A stretch of DNA of 64,000 bases from Labedella phragmitis (GTDB taxonomy: Bacteria > Actinomycetota > Actinomycetes > Actinomycetales > Microbacteriaceae), in assembly GCF_004078635.1 (NCBI RefSeq), contig NZ_RZNB01000001.1, positions 434,001 to 498,000 of the forward strand, read 5' to 3'. Below the pieces are notes generated by a model. It searched no databases. It had not been told where the DNA came from and worked only from the letters and a program-made list of their open reading frames with translations. Shown one piece after another: positions 33,491-42,494 of the stretch. The translations under genes were made by a program, and so were the position numbers. Each line of letters opens with the position of its first letter. Position 1 is the stretch's first letter.

Positions 33491-34611
33491 TAGCCGGGCA
33501 ATCCGACCCGGCGCTCGCCCGACCGGAGCTGCTGGATGATCACGGCCACGACGAGCAGAGCGCCCTTCGCGACGTTCTGCCAGAAGCTGTTGACGCCGAG
33601 GAGCGTCATACCGTTCGTCAGGATGCCGAGGAGGATCACCGCGAGGATCGTTCCCGCAATGGTGCCCTTGCCGCCCTTCAGCGCCGCTCCACCGAGGGCG
33701 GCGGCTGTGATGGCCTCGAGTTCGAGTCCCTCCGATCCCGACACGGGCTGACCGGAGCCCGTCCGCGCCGTGATGAGGAGCCCAGCGATCGCGGCGACGG
33801 CTCCCGTCACCATGTAGACGCCGAGGATGTACCGGTTGATGTCGATGCCGGCCAGTCGCGACGCGACGTCGTTGCCGCCGACCGCGTAGATGTTGCGACC
33901 GACGGTCGTGTAGCGGAGCACGATGTGCGCGAGCACCGCGACGAGGATGAGCACCCAGATGAGCGTCGGGACGCCGGCGATGGAACCGCGGGCGAGGAAG
34001 ACGAAGAACGGGTCGGCGCCCGTGTACCCCTGCGCGCGGCCGTCCGACACGAGCTGGGCGACGCCTTTGTAGGCCGCGAGTGTCGCGAGGGTCGCGATCA
34101 CCGGATTCACGCGGCCGAAGACGATGATGCAGCCGTTCACGAGGCCGCAGACCACCCCGATGAGGATCGCCCCGCCGACGCCGAGCGCCGCGGCTCCCGT
34201 CACCGAGAAGATCATGGCGGACGTGACCGACGTGAGTCCCGCGATCGACCCGACGGAGATGTCGAGCGCGCCGAGGATGATGACGATCGTCTGGACGATC
34301 GCGAGCAACCCGGAGATCGCGATCGCCGTGCCGATGACGCGGAGGTTCGCGACGGTGAAGAAGAGCGGGTTCTGCGAACCGATGATCGCGACGACGAGTG
34401 CGATCGCCATGAGCAGCGAGACGTTCTGCACGCCGACGGCGGAGAGTGCGCGCCGCAGCGGACCGGGCCGGTGGTTCGCGGCCTTCGAGTCCGCGGCGGC
34501 GGTCCTGGTCGTGGAGGTGGGCACCGGAGTGCTCCTTTCGTGCGGCGTCGAGGCGGTGCTCGGCGGAGGTACGGGGATGTCCCGCTCGGGTGATGTGGGG
34601 GTCGTGCTCAT
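33490..34611 (-). CDS. Sugar ABC transporter permease (RbsC-like)
   Basis: This 373-residue inner-membrane subunit of a CUT2-type sugar importer has a 55-residue Pro/Thr/Ser-rich cytoplasmic N-terminus, longer than usual. About eight to ten helices follow, with the family motifs GALDISVGSIAGL, GLVNGCIIVFGRVNPVIATLAT and AVGGNDVASRLAGIDI. Its ATG overlaps the ATPase stop by 4 nt (ATGA at 34608-34611). It works with the ATPase (34608-36116) and the lipoprotein (36199-37242). Confidence 0.93.
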   Translation of the reverse strand: MSTTPTSPERDIPVPPPSTASTPHERSTPVPTSTTRTAAADSKAANHRPGPLRRALSAVGVQNVSLLMAIALVVAIIGSQNPLFFTVANLRVIGTAIAISGLLAIVQTIVIILGALDISVGSIAGLTSVTSAMIFSVTGAAALGVGGAILIGVVCGLVNGCIIVFGRVNPVIATLATLAAYKGVAQLVSDGRAQGYTGADPFFVFLARGSIAGVPTLIWVLILVAVLAHIVLRYTTVGRNIYAVGGNDVASRLAGIDINRYILGVYMVTGAVAAIAGLLITARTGSGQPVSGSEGLELEAITAAALGGAALKGGKGTIAGTILAVILLGILTNGMTLLGVNSFWQNVAKGALLVVAVIIQQLRSGERRVGLPG

Positions 34612-36116
34612 GAGAACGTCGGCTCCTCTTCCATGGCGAGCGCGAGGATCGACTCCTCAGTGGCGCCCCGCGAGGGCACCTCGCCGGTGATGTGGCCGTG
34701 GGCCATCACGTAGATCCGGTCGGAGACGCCGATGACCTCGGGCAGTTCGCTCGAGACCACGAGCACGGCGACGCCGGAGCGGGCGAGCTCGTCGATGATC
34801 GTGTAGATCTCCGACTTGGCGCCGACGTCGACGCCGCGCGTCGGTTCGTCGAGCAGGAGGACACGCGGCCCCGTGGCGAGCCACCGTGCGAGCACGACCT
34901 TCTGCTGATTGCCGCCCGAGAGCGTGCCGACGATCTGCTCGGTCGAGGGCGTGCGGACGCGCATGCGCTCGATGTACTCGACCGCGAGCGCCTTCTCCGC
35001 CGCGGACTTCACGAAGATCCAGCGCGAGAGCTTCCGCAGCATCGCGAGCGCCATGTTGTCGCGCACGGTCCGCTGCAGGAGCAGTGCTTCCGCCTTCCGC
35101 TCCTCGGGAGCGAAACCGATGCCCGCCGCCACGCTGTCCGCCGGACTACGGAACCGCGTGCGCTTGCCGCCGACCCGCAGCTCCCCCGAAGTGATCTGGA
35201 AGTCGCCGACGATCGTCTTCATGAGCTCGCTGCGCCCGGCGCCGACGAGCCCGGCGACGCCGACGACCTCCCCGGCCCGGACCGTGAGGCTGATGCCGTC
35301 GACGAAGTCGTTCGTCACGCCGTCCAGTTCGAGGACGACGTCGCCCGGCGGGATCGCCTCGCGCTGGAAGAACTGGCTGAGATCGCGACCGACCATCATG
35401 CGCACGAGTCCGTCGTCGTCGATGTCCGTGGCCTTCTCGGTCCCGACGAGGCCGCCGTCCCGCAGCACCGTGATGCGGTCGGCGAGCTGGAAGATCTCCG
35501 CCATCCGGTGCGACACGTAACCGATCGCGACACCCTCCGAGCGGAGCCGGCGGATGACGGTGAAGAGGATGGCCACCTCGTCGTCGCCGAGGGAGGAGGT
35601 GGGCTCATCGAAGCAGATGACGGCAGGCCCCGAGACGAGCGCCCGCATGATCTCGACGATCTGTCGCTGAGCGGGGGAGAGGGAACTGCCGATCAGCTCG
35701 GGCCGGATGACCCGTGCGAACCCCCAGCGTTCGAGGGCCTCGCCGGCGCGATCGAGGAGCTCGGACCGGTTGAACCGAGCACCTCCGAGCGCGCCGATGA
35801 AGATGTTCTCCGCGACCGAGACGTGGGGCACGATCTCGGGCTCCTGCGCGATGACCCGGACACCGGCCGCCCGGGAGTCTCCCGGGCCGGCGAACGTCAC
35901 CGCGCGGCCGTCGAGTTCGAGGACGCCCTCCTCCGGTTGGTAGTCGCCCGTGATGATCTTCAGGAGCGTGGACTTCCCGGCGCCGTTCTCGCCCATGAGC
36001 GCCGTGACCTCGCCGCGCCGCAATTCGAGCTCGACCCCGCGGAGCGCGCGGACCGGGCCGAAGCTCTTCGTGATCCCTCGTGCTGCGAACGCGATGTCCG
36101 CCCGCTCGTCGCTCAT
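34608..36116 (-). CDS. Sugar ABC transporter ATP-binding protein (RbsA/MglA-like, two ATPase domains)
   Basis: This 502-residue protein has two ABC domains. The first has Walker A GENGAGKST near residue 38, LSPAQRQIVEI as the degenerate signature and ICFDEPTSSLGDDE as Walker B. The second has the altered P-loop GLVGAGRSELMKT, LSGGNQQKV and LLLDEPTRGVD, the usual asymmetry of CUT2 ATPases. ATG at 36116 has GAGGAGAA upstream. It is separated from the binding-protein gene by a 13-bp-stem hairpin and overlaps the permease gene. Confidence 0.94.
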   Translation of the reverse strand: MSDERADIAFAARGITKSFGPVRALRGVELELRRGEVTALMGENGAGKSTLLKIITGDYQPEEGVLELDGRAVTFAGPGDSRAAGVRVIAQEPEIVPHVSVAENIFIGALGGARFNRSELLDRAGEALERWGFARVIRPELIGSSLSPAQRQIVEIMRALVSGPAVICFDEPTSSLGDDEVAILFTVIRRLRSEGVAIGYVSHRMAEIFQLADRITVLRDGGLVGTEKATDIDDDGLVRMMVGRDLSQFFQREAIPPGDVVLELDGVTNDFVDGISLTVRAGEVVGVAGLVGAGRSELMKTIVGDFQITSGELRVGGKRTRFRSPADSVAAGIGFAPEERKAEALLLQRTVRDNMALAMLRKLSRWIFVKSAAEKALAVEYIERMRVRTPSTEQIVGTLSGGNQQKVVLARWLATGPRVLLLDEPTRGVDVGAKSEIYTIIDELARSGVAVLVVSSELPEVIGVSDRIYVMAHGHITGEVPSRGATEESILALAMEEEPTFS

Positions 36117-36158
36117 GCGTTCTCCTCGTCGTCGTTGATGGGTGCTCGGGAGCAGGGA

Positions 36159-36188
36159 GCCGGGCGGCGACTCGCGTCGCCGCCCGGC
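36159..36188 (-). terminator. Intercistronic hairpin after the sugar-binding protein gene
   Basis: GCCGGGCGGCGAC and GTCGCCGCCCGGC form a perfect 13-bp stem with loop TCGC, 11 nt downstream of the binding-protein stop (minus strand). Its likely role is mRNA 3' protection or partial termination. Confidence 0.7.
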
Positions 36189-36198
36189 GGGGTGCCGA

Positions 36199-37242
36199 CT
36201 ATGTGCAGACCACGCCTTCGGCCTCCCAGTTGCTCGCGTCCACGATCTCCGTGTTCGCGATCGACTGGGGGGGCAGCGGAGTGCCATCGCGGAGGAGTGC
36301 GACCATCGAGGTCACGGCGGCCTTGCCGACCTCGGCGCCGGAGATGAACAGCGCGGCCTTGTTGCCCGTGTCCTGGCCGGCCGCCCAGTCCTTGCACGTC
36401 AGGTAGGCGCCGAGGCCGACGCCGATGATGTCGTCACCGGCCACGCCGGAGTTCTGGAGGGCCGTCACGATCCCGGTCTCGTTCTCGTCGTTGCAGCCCC
36501 ACACGACCCAGTGCTCGACCCCGGCGTTCGCCGTGATGACCGCTCCGGCCTGGTCCTGAGCGTCGGTCGCCGAGTTGTCGGTCCCGATCTCGATGAGCTC
36601 CGGCATGTCCTCGCCGACGGCCTCGGAGAACGCGGCCTCCGCACCGTCGACGCGCTGCTGGCAGACGCTCAGGTCCTGCTTGTAGCCGGAGAGGATGCGC
36701 GTGTCGGCGGCGCTCCAGCCCGCTTCGAGGTACAGATCCGCGGCGGCCTGACCGACCTCGGTTCCCATCGCGGTGCCGTCGAAGCCGGCGAACGGCGCCT
36801 CGGTGCCGTCGGCTCCCGCGATCACGTCGTCCGACGCCATGATCGGGATGCCCGCGGCGTCGGCCGCCTCGATGACCTGCGGGCCGATCTGCTGGTCGGG
36901 GACGACGATGATGATGCCGTCGACTCCCTGTGCGATCGCGGAGTCGAGTTCGCTGATGGCCTTATTGGAGTCGGTGCCGAGGTCGACGACGTTGATGGTC
37001 ACGTCCCCGAGCTCTTCCGCGGCCGCCTTCGCGCCGTTCGCCTGGTCGACGAAGTACTGCTGGTCGCCCTGCTTCTGCAGGTAGGCGATCGTGAGCGGTC
37101 CGTCCTTGGGTCCGGCGGAGGCGCCGCCGCCGGAGCCGGCCTCCTCCATGCCGGAGGAGCACGCGCTGAGCGCGACGAGAGCGACGAGCGCTCCCGCCGC
37201 GGCGAGGACGCGACGTCGCCGTCCTGCTGTTGTTCTGTTCAT
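36199..37242 (-). CDS. Sugar-binding lipoprotein (type 1 periplasmic binding fold)
   Basis: This 347-residue lipoprotein has a signal MNRTTAGRRRRVLAAAGALVALVALSAC, with lipobox LSAC and Cys28, then a Gly/Ser linker. The type 1 sugar-binding fold follows: LTIAYLQKQGDQQYFVDQ, GVDGIIIVVPDQQ, AGIPIMASDDVIAG and WVVWGCNDENETG. The pattern is closest to L-arabinose-type binding proteins, but the sugar cannot be assigned safely. The ATG at 37242 is chosen because it opens the signal peptide. It lies 34 nt downstream of the DUF5107 gene and upstream of the ATPase. Confidence 0.92.
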   Translation of the reverse strand: MNRTTAGRRRRVLAAAGALVALVALSACSSGMEEAGSGGGASAGPKDGPLTIAYLQKQGDQQYFVDQANGAKAAAEELGDVTINVVDLGTDSNKAISELDSAIAQGVDGIIIVVPDQQIGPQVIEAADAAGIPIMASDDVIAGADGTEAPFAGFDGTAMGTEVGQAAADLYLEAGWSAADTRILSGYKQDLSVCQQRVDGAEAAFSEAVGEDMPELIEIGTDNSATDAQDQAGAVITANAGVEHWVVWGCNDENETGIVTALQNSGVAGDDIIGVGLGAYLTCKDWAAGQDTGNKAALFISGAEVGKAAVTSMVALLRDGTPLPPQSIANTEIVDASNWEAEGVVCT

Positions 37243-37276
37243 CGTTGGTCCTTCATTCTCTTCGGTGCCAGCGGCG

Positions 37277-40200
37277 TCAATGCTGCTGGAGCTGTGGGTG
37301 TGTCGGGGTGGTGAGGCTCTCGACCGCTCGCCGCAGCGCCCGGACCTCGGCGCGGAGTGCGTCGTCCGGATCGTCGCGGAAGAGGAGCATCGTCGGGAGG
37401 GACGTGGCGAAGTAGTCGATGGTGCCGGCTCGGCCGGACAGTTCGTCGATGTAGTCACGGAAGCCCGCGGTGAGCTCGTCCGCCTGGTCGTCGCGTCCGA
37501 GCCGCCGGAGGGCGGTGATGCTGCTGACGGTGTGGAGGCTGAACGTCCGCGTGCTCATGTCGGTGAAGTCGGCGACGGATGCCGCCGCCGTCTCCCACGC
37601 AGCGCGGGCGCCCTCGTCCTCCCCGCTCAGGGCGAGCGCGTCGCCGAGAGCGAGGTGGAGCCGGGCGACGTTCGCGAGCGGGTGGCGTGCCTCCCCGAGA
37701 CTCGTCGGAGGCCGCAGTGCAGCCTGGATGGCGGCCACGGCCGTGTCCCCGTCGCCGTCCGCGATCGCGCGGTCGGCGCGGGCGAGGAGCGCGTCGTCCC
37801 AGGCGCGGAGTACGCGTCCCTCCCCGCCCTCCCACGGTTGGAACCGGCGGACGGAGAGGAGGTCGAGCGCCTCGTCCGACCGGCCGACGGACGTGAGCAG
37901 CCCGGCGAGCTCGACGGAGAGGTCGTCGCGACGACCGACGAGGTCGAGTCGTCGCTCGAGTCGCTCGAGGCGTGCGCCGGCGGACGTCCCGACGCGTGCC
38001 AGGAGCTGGTCGTGCTCGTAGAGGAGCTTCGCGTCGTCGGGGGCGGCCTCGCGCGCCGCGTCGAAGTGGGCGAGCGCGGCGTCGAGGTCGCCGCGGACGT
38101 TGTGTTCGGCGATCGCGAGGTTCCGGTGCGCCGACGCCGTCACGTGCGGCTCGCGCGATGGCGCGGCGAGCGAGGAGCTCCACGCCGCGATGGCGTCGTC
38201 GGCGCGACCCGCGGCGTAGTACCAGCTCCCGAGGAGCGACCAGGCGCGAGCGTCGCTCGTGTCCGCGGCGACCGCGGCCTCGAGCGCTGCGACGTCCTCG
38301 AGTCGTGAGGGAAGGCAGTGGCGTGCGTCTGCGTGTCTGGCCTCCTCCCGGGCTTCGACGGCCTCTGCGTGTCGACCGAGCCTGTCGAGCAGCGCGGCCC
38401 GGTGGTAGTGCGCGAGCGGAGCGATCTGCACTTGTCCGAGCGCGGTCTCCTCCGCCGCTTCCGCCGCCGCTCTGAACACGTCGAGCGCATCGTCGGGGAA
38501 GCCGCTCGACGCGTATTCGATGGCGACGTCGAGGAGGGTGGGGCCGTCCGTGGACGTCGTCCGGCCCGCGAGGTGGCGGGTCCACTGGTCGAGCGGATCG
38601 ACCCGCAGGATCGCCGTAAGTGCGTCGTCCGCCTCGTCGGCGCGCCCGATGGCGCGGAGCACGGCCGCCCGGAGCGCCCCGGCCTGCAGGTTCTCCGCAT
38701 CGACGGCGAGGACCTCGTCGAGTCGCTCGAGCGCGAGCGGGAGGTCGCCGGCGGAGGAGTGGAGGCGCGCGAGTACGAGCGCCGCGGGAGCCCGCCAGGC
38801 GGAGTTCCACATGGCCTTCCGGAGCGCGGGCACCGCTTCTGCCGGTCGGCCGAGTCGTACGAGGGCCAGGCCGAGGCGGTAGTGCGCCTCGCCGTCCGCC
38901 GGGTTCGGCACGCGATCCACGAGCCGGGCGATGGCGTTTCGCAGTAGGGCCTCGGCCTCGGCGAACCGAGCGGAGTCGTGGCGGACGGCGGCGAGCGCGA
39001 TCGACGAGCGCACGTCGCCGGGGTCGCGGAGCAAGGCCTCGGCCCAGTACGGCTCCGGCGAGCGGGTCGCGTGCCGGTACTGGTGCAGGTACTGGCCGGT
39101 GAGGAAGAGCTCCTCGACCGTCGTGATGTCGCCCGGTGCGGGCGGCTCGGTCGCGGCCGCCGGCGGAGTGGGGGACTCCTCGGGCGCCGGCTGGGTCCAG
39201 ACGAGGATGAGCCGACCGTCGGCATCGCGGATCTCGATCGTGAGCGGATCCGTCGTCGCAGCCGCGATGACGCGGTCGAGCAGGAGCGGTTCGGCGGGTC
39301 GCAACGTCGCGGTGTGCTCGACGAGTGGTGGGCCCGATGCGGAGCGGACGACGACCGTCGCATCCGGCAGTTCCCTCGTCACGGAGACGCCGACGCGCAA
39401 CTCGGCCTCGTCGCCCCGTGCGGTCACGTCGAGGCGCACCGCGGCGTCGAGCGTCGCGTGCAGGGCGGGCCCGATCCCGTGCAGCGGGTACCAGAACTGG
39501 CTGAAGCTCTTCGTCTCACCGGGGGTCAGGTACGAGAAGTCGGGCTGGTTGTCGGTGTAGGCGCCCGCCATGAGCTCGACGTACGGTCCGTCGCCGTCCG
39601 TGAGGTTCGCGTCCCATGCATGGCCGAACTCGGCGTCTCCCCACGTCCACTGCTTCTTGCCGGGGGCGATCGTGTGATCGGCCCAGTAGACGAAACCCGC
39701 CTCCTTACCGTGGTCGTACCCGCCGAAGAAGTCCTCGGCCGTGTCGACGATCATGTACGACGTCGGCACGGGGATGTTGCGGTACCAGTCGAGGCGATCG
39801 CCGTCGGGCCGCTCCGGCGTCCGTCGCGCCGGGTAGTCGATTCCGTAGTAGTCGCCGTCGACGGCCGGGAAGGTCGCGATCGCGCGCTTGGCATGGTCGG
39901 CGACGAAATGAACGTCCGGCGGGAAGAACGACTGGTAGTCGTCGTTGACCGCAGCGGCGACGTTCGCCCACCACAAGAAGGTCTGCGTCGTCTCCGTCCG
40001 GTTGACGAGTCGGACGCGCGCCTCGATGACGGTGCTGTCGGGGCGCAGCCGGATGCCGTGCATGCCCTTCATCCGCTTCATGGGATCGTGGTCGCTGCAC
40101 CAGACGGTGACGGATCCGTCGTCCTCGTGCTCGATCTCGACATCGACGGGGAGGAACGTCGCCGGCCGGTGGTGCTGCGGCCAGTTGAACTCGACCCCGC

Positions 40201-40606
40201 CGGACACCCATGGGCCCGCGAGACCGACGAGAGCCGGCTTGATGACGTTGTTGCGGTAGAAGAAGTCGTAGTCGGCGACCTTGTCGTACCCGACGTGGAT
40301 GCGGCCGCCGAGCTCCGGGAGGATCATGAGGCGGACCCAGCGGTTCTCGAGGTGCACGGCCTGCCACTCGTGCGGCTTCTTCTCCTGCTCGATCCGTTCG
40401 TGGAAGGGGAGCGGGAAGACGGCTCCGGACGAGCCCTGGTAGACGCGCGTGCCGAGGAACGCCGGGTAATCGTCGGGTTCGGCGGGGAGGTACGTGTCGA
40501 TCGTGACCGGCTCGCTCCAGGCGGCCACGTCCGCGTCCGCCAGGGAATCGGGTACGGGCGGAAGGGTCAGTCGCGAGGGCGACACCGTTGTCTGATCGTC
40601 GAGCAC
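37277..40606 (-). CDS. DUF5107 mutarotase-like domain fused to a TPR array
   Basis: This is a 1,109-residue cytosolic protein. The N-terminal 470 or so residues are a DUF5107 carbohydrate-binding beta-sandwich, with ENRWVRLMILPELGGRIHVGYD, YDFFYRNNVIKPALVGL, GGVEFNWPQHHRP and VYWADHTIAPGKKQWTWG. The rest is a TPR superhelix of roughly 12 or more repeats (for example GEAHYRLGLALVRLGRPAEAVPAL and GLALE-type pairs). GTG at 40606 follows TAACCT by 6 nt, a leaderless start. It is the first gene of the sugar operon and divergent from the AraC regulator. It may be a sugar-modifying or sensing scaffold; enzymatic activity is not established. Confidence 0.9.
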   Translation of the reverse strand: MLDDQTTVSPSRLTLPPVPDSLADADVAAWSEPVTIDTYLPAEPDDYPAFLGTRVYQGSSGAVFPLPFHERIEQEKKPHEWQAVHLENRWVRLMILPELGGRIHVGYDKVADYDFFYRNNVIKPALVGLAGPWVSGGVEFNWPQHHRPATFLPVDVEIEHEDDGSVTVWCSDHDPMKRMKGMHGIRLRPDSTVIEARVRLVNRTETTQTFLWWANVAAAVNDDYQSFFPPDVHFVADHAKRAIATFPAVDGDYYGIDYPARRTPERPDGDRLDWYRNIPVPTSYMIVDTAEDFFGGYDHGKEAGFVYWADHTIAPGKKQWTWGDAEFGHAWDANLTDGDGPYVELMAGAYTDNQPDFSYLTPGETKSFSQFWYPLHGIGPALHATLDAAVRLDVTARGDEAELRVGVSVTRELPDATVVVRSASGPPLVEHTATLRPAEPLLLDRVIAAATTDPLTIEIRDADGRLILVWTQPAPEESPTPPAAATEPPAPGDITTVEELFLTGQYLHQYRHATRSPEPYWAEALLRDPGDVRSSIALAAVRHDSARFAEAEALLRNAIARLVDRVPNPADGEAHYRLGLALVRLGRPAEAVPALRKAMWNSAWRAPAALVLARLHSSAGDLPLALERLDEVLAVDAENLQAGALRAAVLRAIGRADEADDALTAILRVDPLDQWTRHLAGRTTSTDGPTLLDVAIEYASSGFPDDALDVFRAAAEAAEETALGQVQIAPLAHYHRAALLDRLGRHAEAVEAREEARHADARHCLPSRLEDVAALEAAVAADTSDARAWSLLGSWYYAAGRADDAIAAWSSSLAAPSREPHVTASAHRNLAIAEHNVRGDLDAALAHFDAAREAAPDDAKLLYEHDQLLARVGTSAGARLERLERRLDLVGRRDDLSVELAGLLTSVGRSDEALDLLSVRRFQPWEGGEGRVLRAWDDALLARADRAIADGDGDTAVAAIQAALRPPTSLGEARHPLANVARLHLALGDALALSGEDEGARAAWETAAASVADFTDMSTRTFSLHTVSSITALRRLGRDDQADELTAGFRDYIDELSGRAGTIDYFATSLPTMLLFRDDPDDALRAEVRALRRAVESLTTPTHPQLQQH

Positions 40607-40612
40607 CCGTTC

Positions 40613-40618
40613 AGGTTA
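40613..40618 (-). promoter_or_regulatory. Leaderless -10 of the sugar operon
   Basis: TAACCT on the minus strand, 6 nt before the GTG at 40606, in a 91-bp divergent region shared with the AraC gene. Confidence 0.55.
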
Positions 40619-40685
40619 GGCGCGCTCCTGCGCGACTCGACAGCAGGATTCGCGGAGGAATCTGGACAAAACGACGATCCGGGAG

Positions 40686-40691
40686 CATGAT
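40686..40691 (+). promoter_or_regulatory. Leaderless -10 of the AraC regulator
   Basis: CATGAT followed by 6 nt and the GTG at 40698. Confidence 0.5.
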
Positions 40692-40697
40692 CGCCCC

Positions 40698-41561
40698 GTG
40701 CCCATCCCCGACGGCTTCCCCGGCCAGCGTATGCTCGTGCTCCCGCGTCCGCTCGTGCGGGACGCGCTGCAGCGGCCCGGGACGGCGCACCTCGTCGTGA
40801 CCGATTGCGGCTACTTCCCGGAGGCCGAATCCCACGGGAGGGAGCGCGCGACGGGGATCCCGCAGGCCGTTGTCTTCGTCTGCACGCGGGGCAGGGGTTG
40901 GGTCGAGACGGAGGACGGACGCTTCACCGTGTCCGCCGGCGAGGCGGTCGTGCTCCCGCCCGGACGACCCCACGCGTACGGGGCCGACCCGGACGATCCG
41001 TGGACGCTCTGGTGGATGCACGTACAGGGCCGTGACCTGCCGGAGTTCCTCACGGCGGCCGGGATCACGACGCGCTCGCCGGTCCGTTCGCTCTCCGATG
41101 TGTACCGCGCCGTCGCCCTCGTGGGAGAGGCCCTCGAGTGGATGGAACGCGACACGTCACCCGCGAGCCTGCTCGGTGCGGCGGGCGCCGCGTGGCACCT
41201 CATGGCCCAGCTCGCGACGGACCGCGCTCCCGGCTCACGGCACGATGTGCTCGACCGTGCGGCCGCGTACATCCGGGAGACGGTCGACGAGCCGGTGTCG
41301 ATCGCCGCCCTCGCCGCGATGGCCCGCGTGAGCCCATCGCACTTCTCCGCGCTGTTCAAGGCCCGGTTCGGCTTCCCCGTGCGTCAGTATCAGACGCAGG
41401 TCCGGATGGCGCGGGCACGAGAACTCCTCGACACGACGGATCAACCGGTCGCGACGGTGGCCGCAACGGTCGGGTATCCCGATTCGTTCTACTTCGCGCG
41501 CCAGTTCAAGCGCGTCCACGGCGTCTCACCGCTCCGCTACCGCCGCCAGGGCAAGGGCTGA
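40698..41561 (+). CDS. AraC-family transcriptional regulator
   Basis: This 287-residue regulator has an N-terminal cupin sugar-sensing domain (GWVETEDGRFTVSAGEAVVLPPGRPHAYG, about residues 72-100, and WTLWWMHVQG) and a C-terminal double helix-turn-helix (PVSIAALAAMARVSPSHFSALFK, then QPVATVAATVGYPDSFYFARQFKRVHGVSPLRYR). GTG at 40698 is a leaderless start. It is divergent from the DUF5107-sugar ABC operon, which it most probably activates when the sugar is present. Confidence 0.92.
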   Translation: MPIPDGFPGQRMLVLPRPLVRDALQRPGTAHLVVTDCGYFPEAESHGRERATGIPQAVVFVCTRGRGWVETEDGRFTVSAGEAVVLPPGRPHAYGADPDDPWTLWWMHVQGRDLPEFLTAAGITTRSPVRSLSDVYRAVALVGEALEWMERDTSPASLLGAAGAAWHLMAQLATDRAPGSRHDVLDRAAAYIRETVDEPVSIAALAAMARVSPSHFSALFKARFGFPVRQYQTQVRMARARELLDTTDQPVATVAATVGYPDSFYFARQFKRVHGVSPLRYRRQGKG

Positions 41562-41610
41562 CCGGGTGTGGCCCCGAGCGAGACGCGCCGCCGCACAGCC
41601 GACCGGTGGA

Positions 41611-42396
41611 TCAGTGCGTCGCGAGGGCCACGAGTTCGGATCGTGACGACGCGCCGGCCTTTCGCAGCAGGTTCGACACGTGGAACTTGACCGTGTTCTC
41701 GCTGATCGCGAGCTCGCCCGCGATGGCGCGGTTGCGAGCGCCCGACGCGACGAGGCGCAGCACCTCGCGCTCGCGCGCGCTCAGCGCGACGCTATCGAGC
41801 GACTCGGGCAGCGCCGGCGGATCGAGCGGCAGACGGATCGCGAGATCCGAACCCCACCCCGCGGTCGACGAGACGCCGAGCTCACCGCCGAGAGCCGCGA
41901 CCCGCTCGGCGATCGGCCGGAGCGAGTCGTCGTGGGCCGTCAGCTCGCCGCGCCCATCGTCGCGGATGTCGATGAGGAGGTTGAGGCCGTCGCAGTCCCA
42001 CTGGATCCGGACGCGGGTCGTCTCGCCCTGATCGACGAAGGCCAGAACGGCGCTCCGGACGATGGCGCGCGCGGCATGCGCGACCTCTCCGGGAAGCGCT
42101 CGGCCCGTCGCAGGCGGTTCGACGAACTGGACGTCGAGGTCGCCGTGGCGGACGAGGGGCCTGAGATCGTTCCGCAGTCGGGCGAATGCTCCGACGACGG
42201 GCTCGACGAGGCTGTCCCGGAACTCGTCGCTCGCGGTTCGCAAATCGACGAGCGCTCCCGCGGCGAGGTCCGTGGCCATGGTCCGCGCGGCGCGGTCGTC
42301 GAGACGTCGCGAGCGGAGCACTGCGAGAATCGACTCGAGCGTCACCGCGTGACGGTCGGCCTGGTCGGCGGCGAGCTGGACGGTGTCGGCGATCAT
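41611..42396 (-). CDS. LuxR-type regulator with an N-terminal GHKL ATPase-like domain
   Basis: This regulator of about 261 residues has no receiver domain. The middle part resembles the ATP-binding domain of NarX-like histidine kinases: GEVAHAARAIVRSAVLAFV, IDIRDDGRG (G1 box) and GGELGVSSTAGWGSDLAIRLPL (G2-like). The C-terminus is a NarL/LuxR helix-turn-helix (LSAREREVLRLVASG, NRAIAGELAISENTVKFHVSNLLRKAG). ATG at 42396 is preferred because TATAGT ends 6 nt before it; an ATG at 42420 is also in frame. It is divergent from hxlB-hxlA and probably controls them. Fusing the kinase-type ATPase fold to the DNA-binding domain is unusual. Confidence 0.82.
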   Translation of the reverse strand: MIADTVQLAADQADRHAVTLESILAVLRSRRLDDRAARTMATDLAAGALVDLRTASDEFRDSLVEPVVGAFARLRNDLRPLVRHGDLDVQFVEPPATGRALPGEVAHAARAIVRSAVLAFVDQGETTRVRIQWDCDGLNLLIDIRDDGRGELTAHDDSLRPIAERVAALGGELGVSSTAGWGSDLAIRLPLDPPALPESLDSVALSAREREVLRLVASGARNRAIAGELAISENTVKFHVSNLLRKAGASSRSELVALATH

Positions 42397-42402
42397 CACC
42401 CG

Positions 42403-42408
42403 ACTATA
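42403..42408 (-). promoter_or_regulatory. Leaderless -10 of the ATPase/LuxR regulator
   Basis: TATAGT on the minus strand, 6 nt before the ATG at 42396. Confidence 0.55.
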
Positions 42409-42494
42409 CGCTCCACCCATCCCACTCTTTCGGGTAGGTGAACCCGTTCCAACGGGGGAGCGTCCGCCCGGGACGCGGAGCGCAGGATGGAGAG

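Noticed and set aside
34692-36347. Long plus-strand open frame opposite the sugar ABC ATPase
   Set aside because: The minus strand carries all Walker and signature motifs; the plus frame is Asp/Glu/Arg-rich without any motif.
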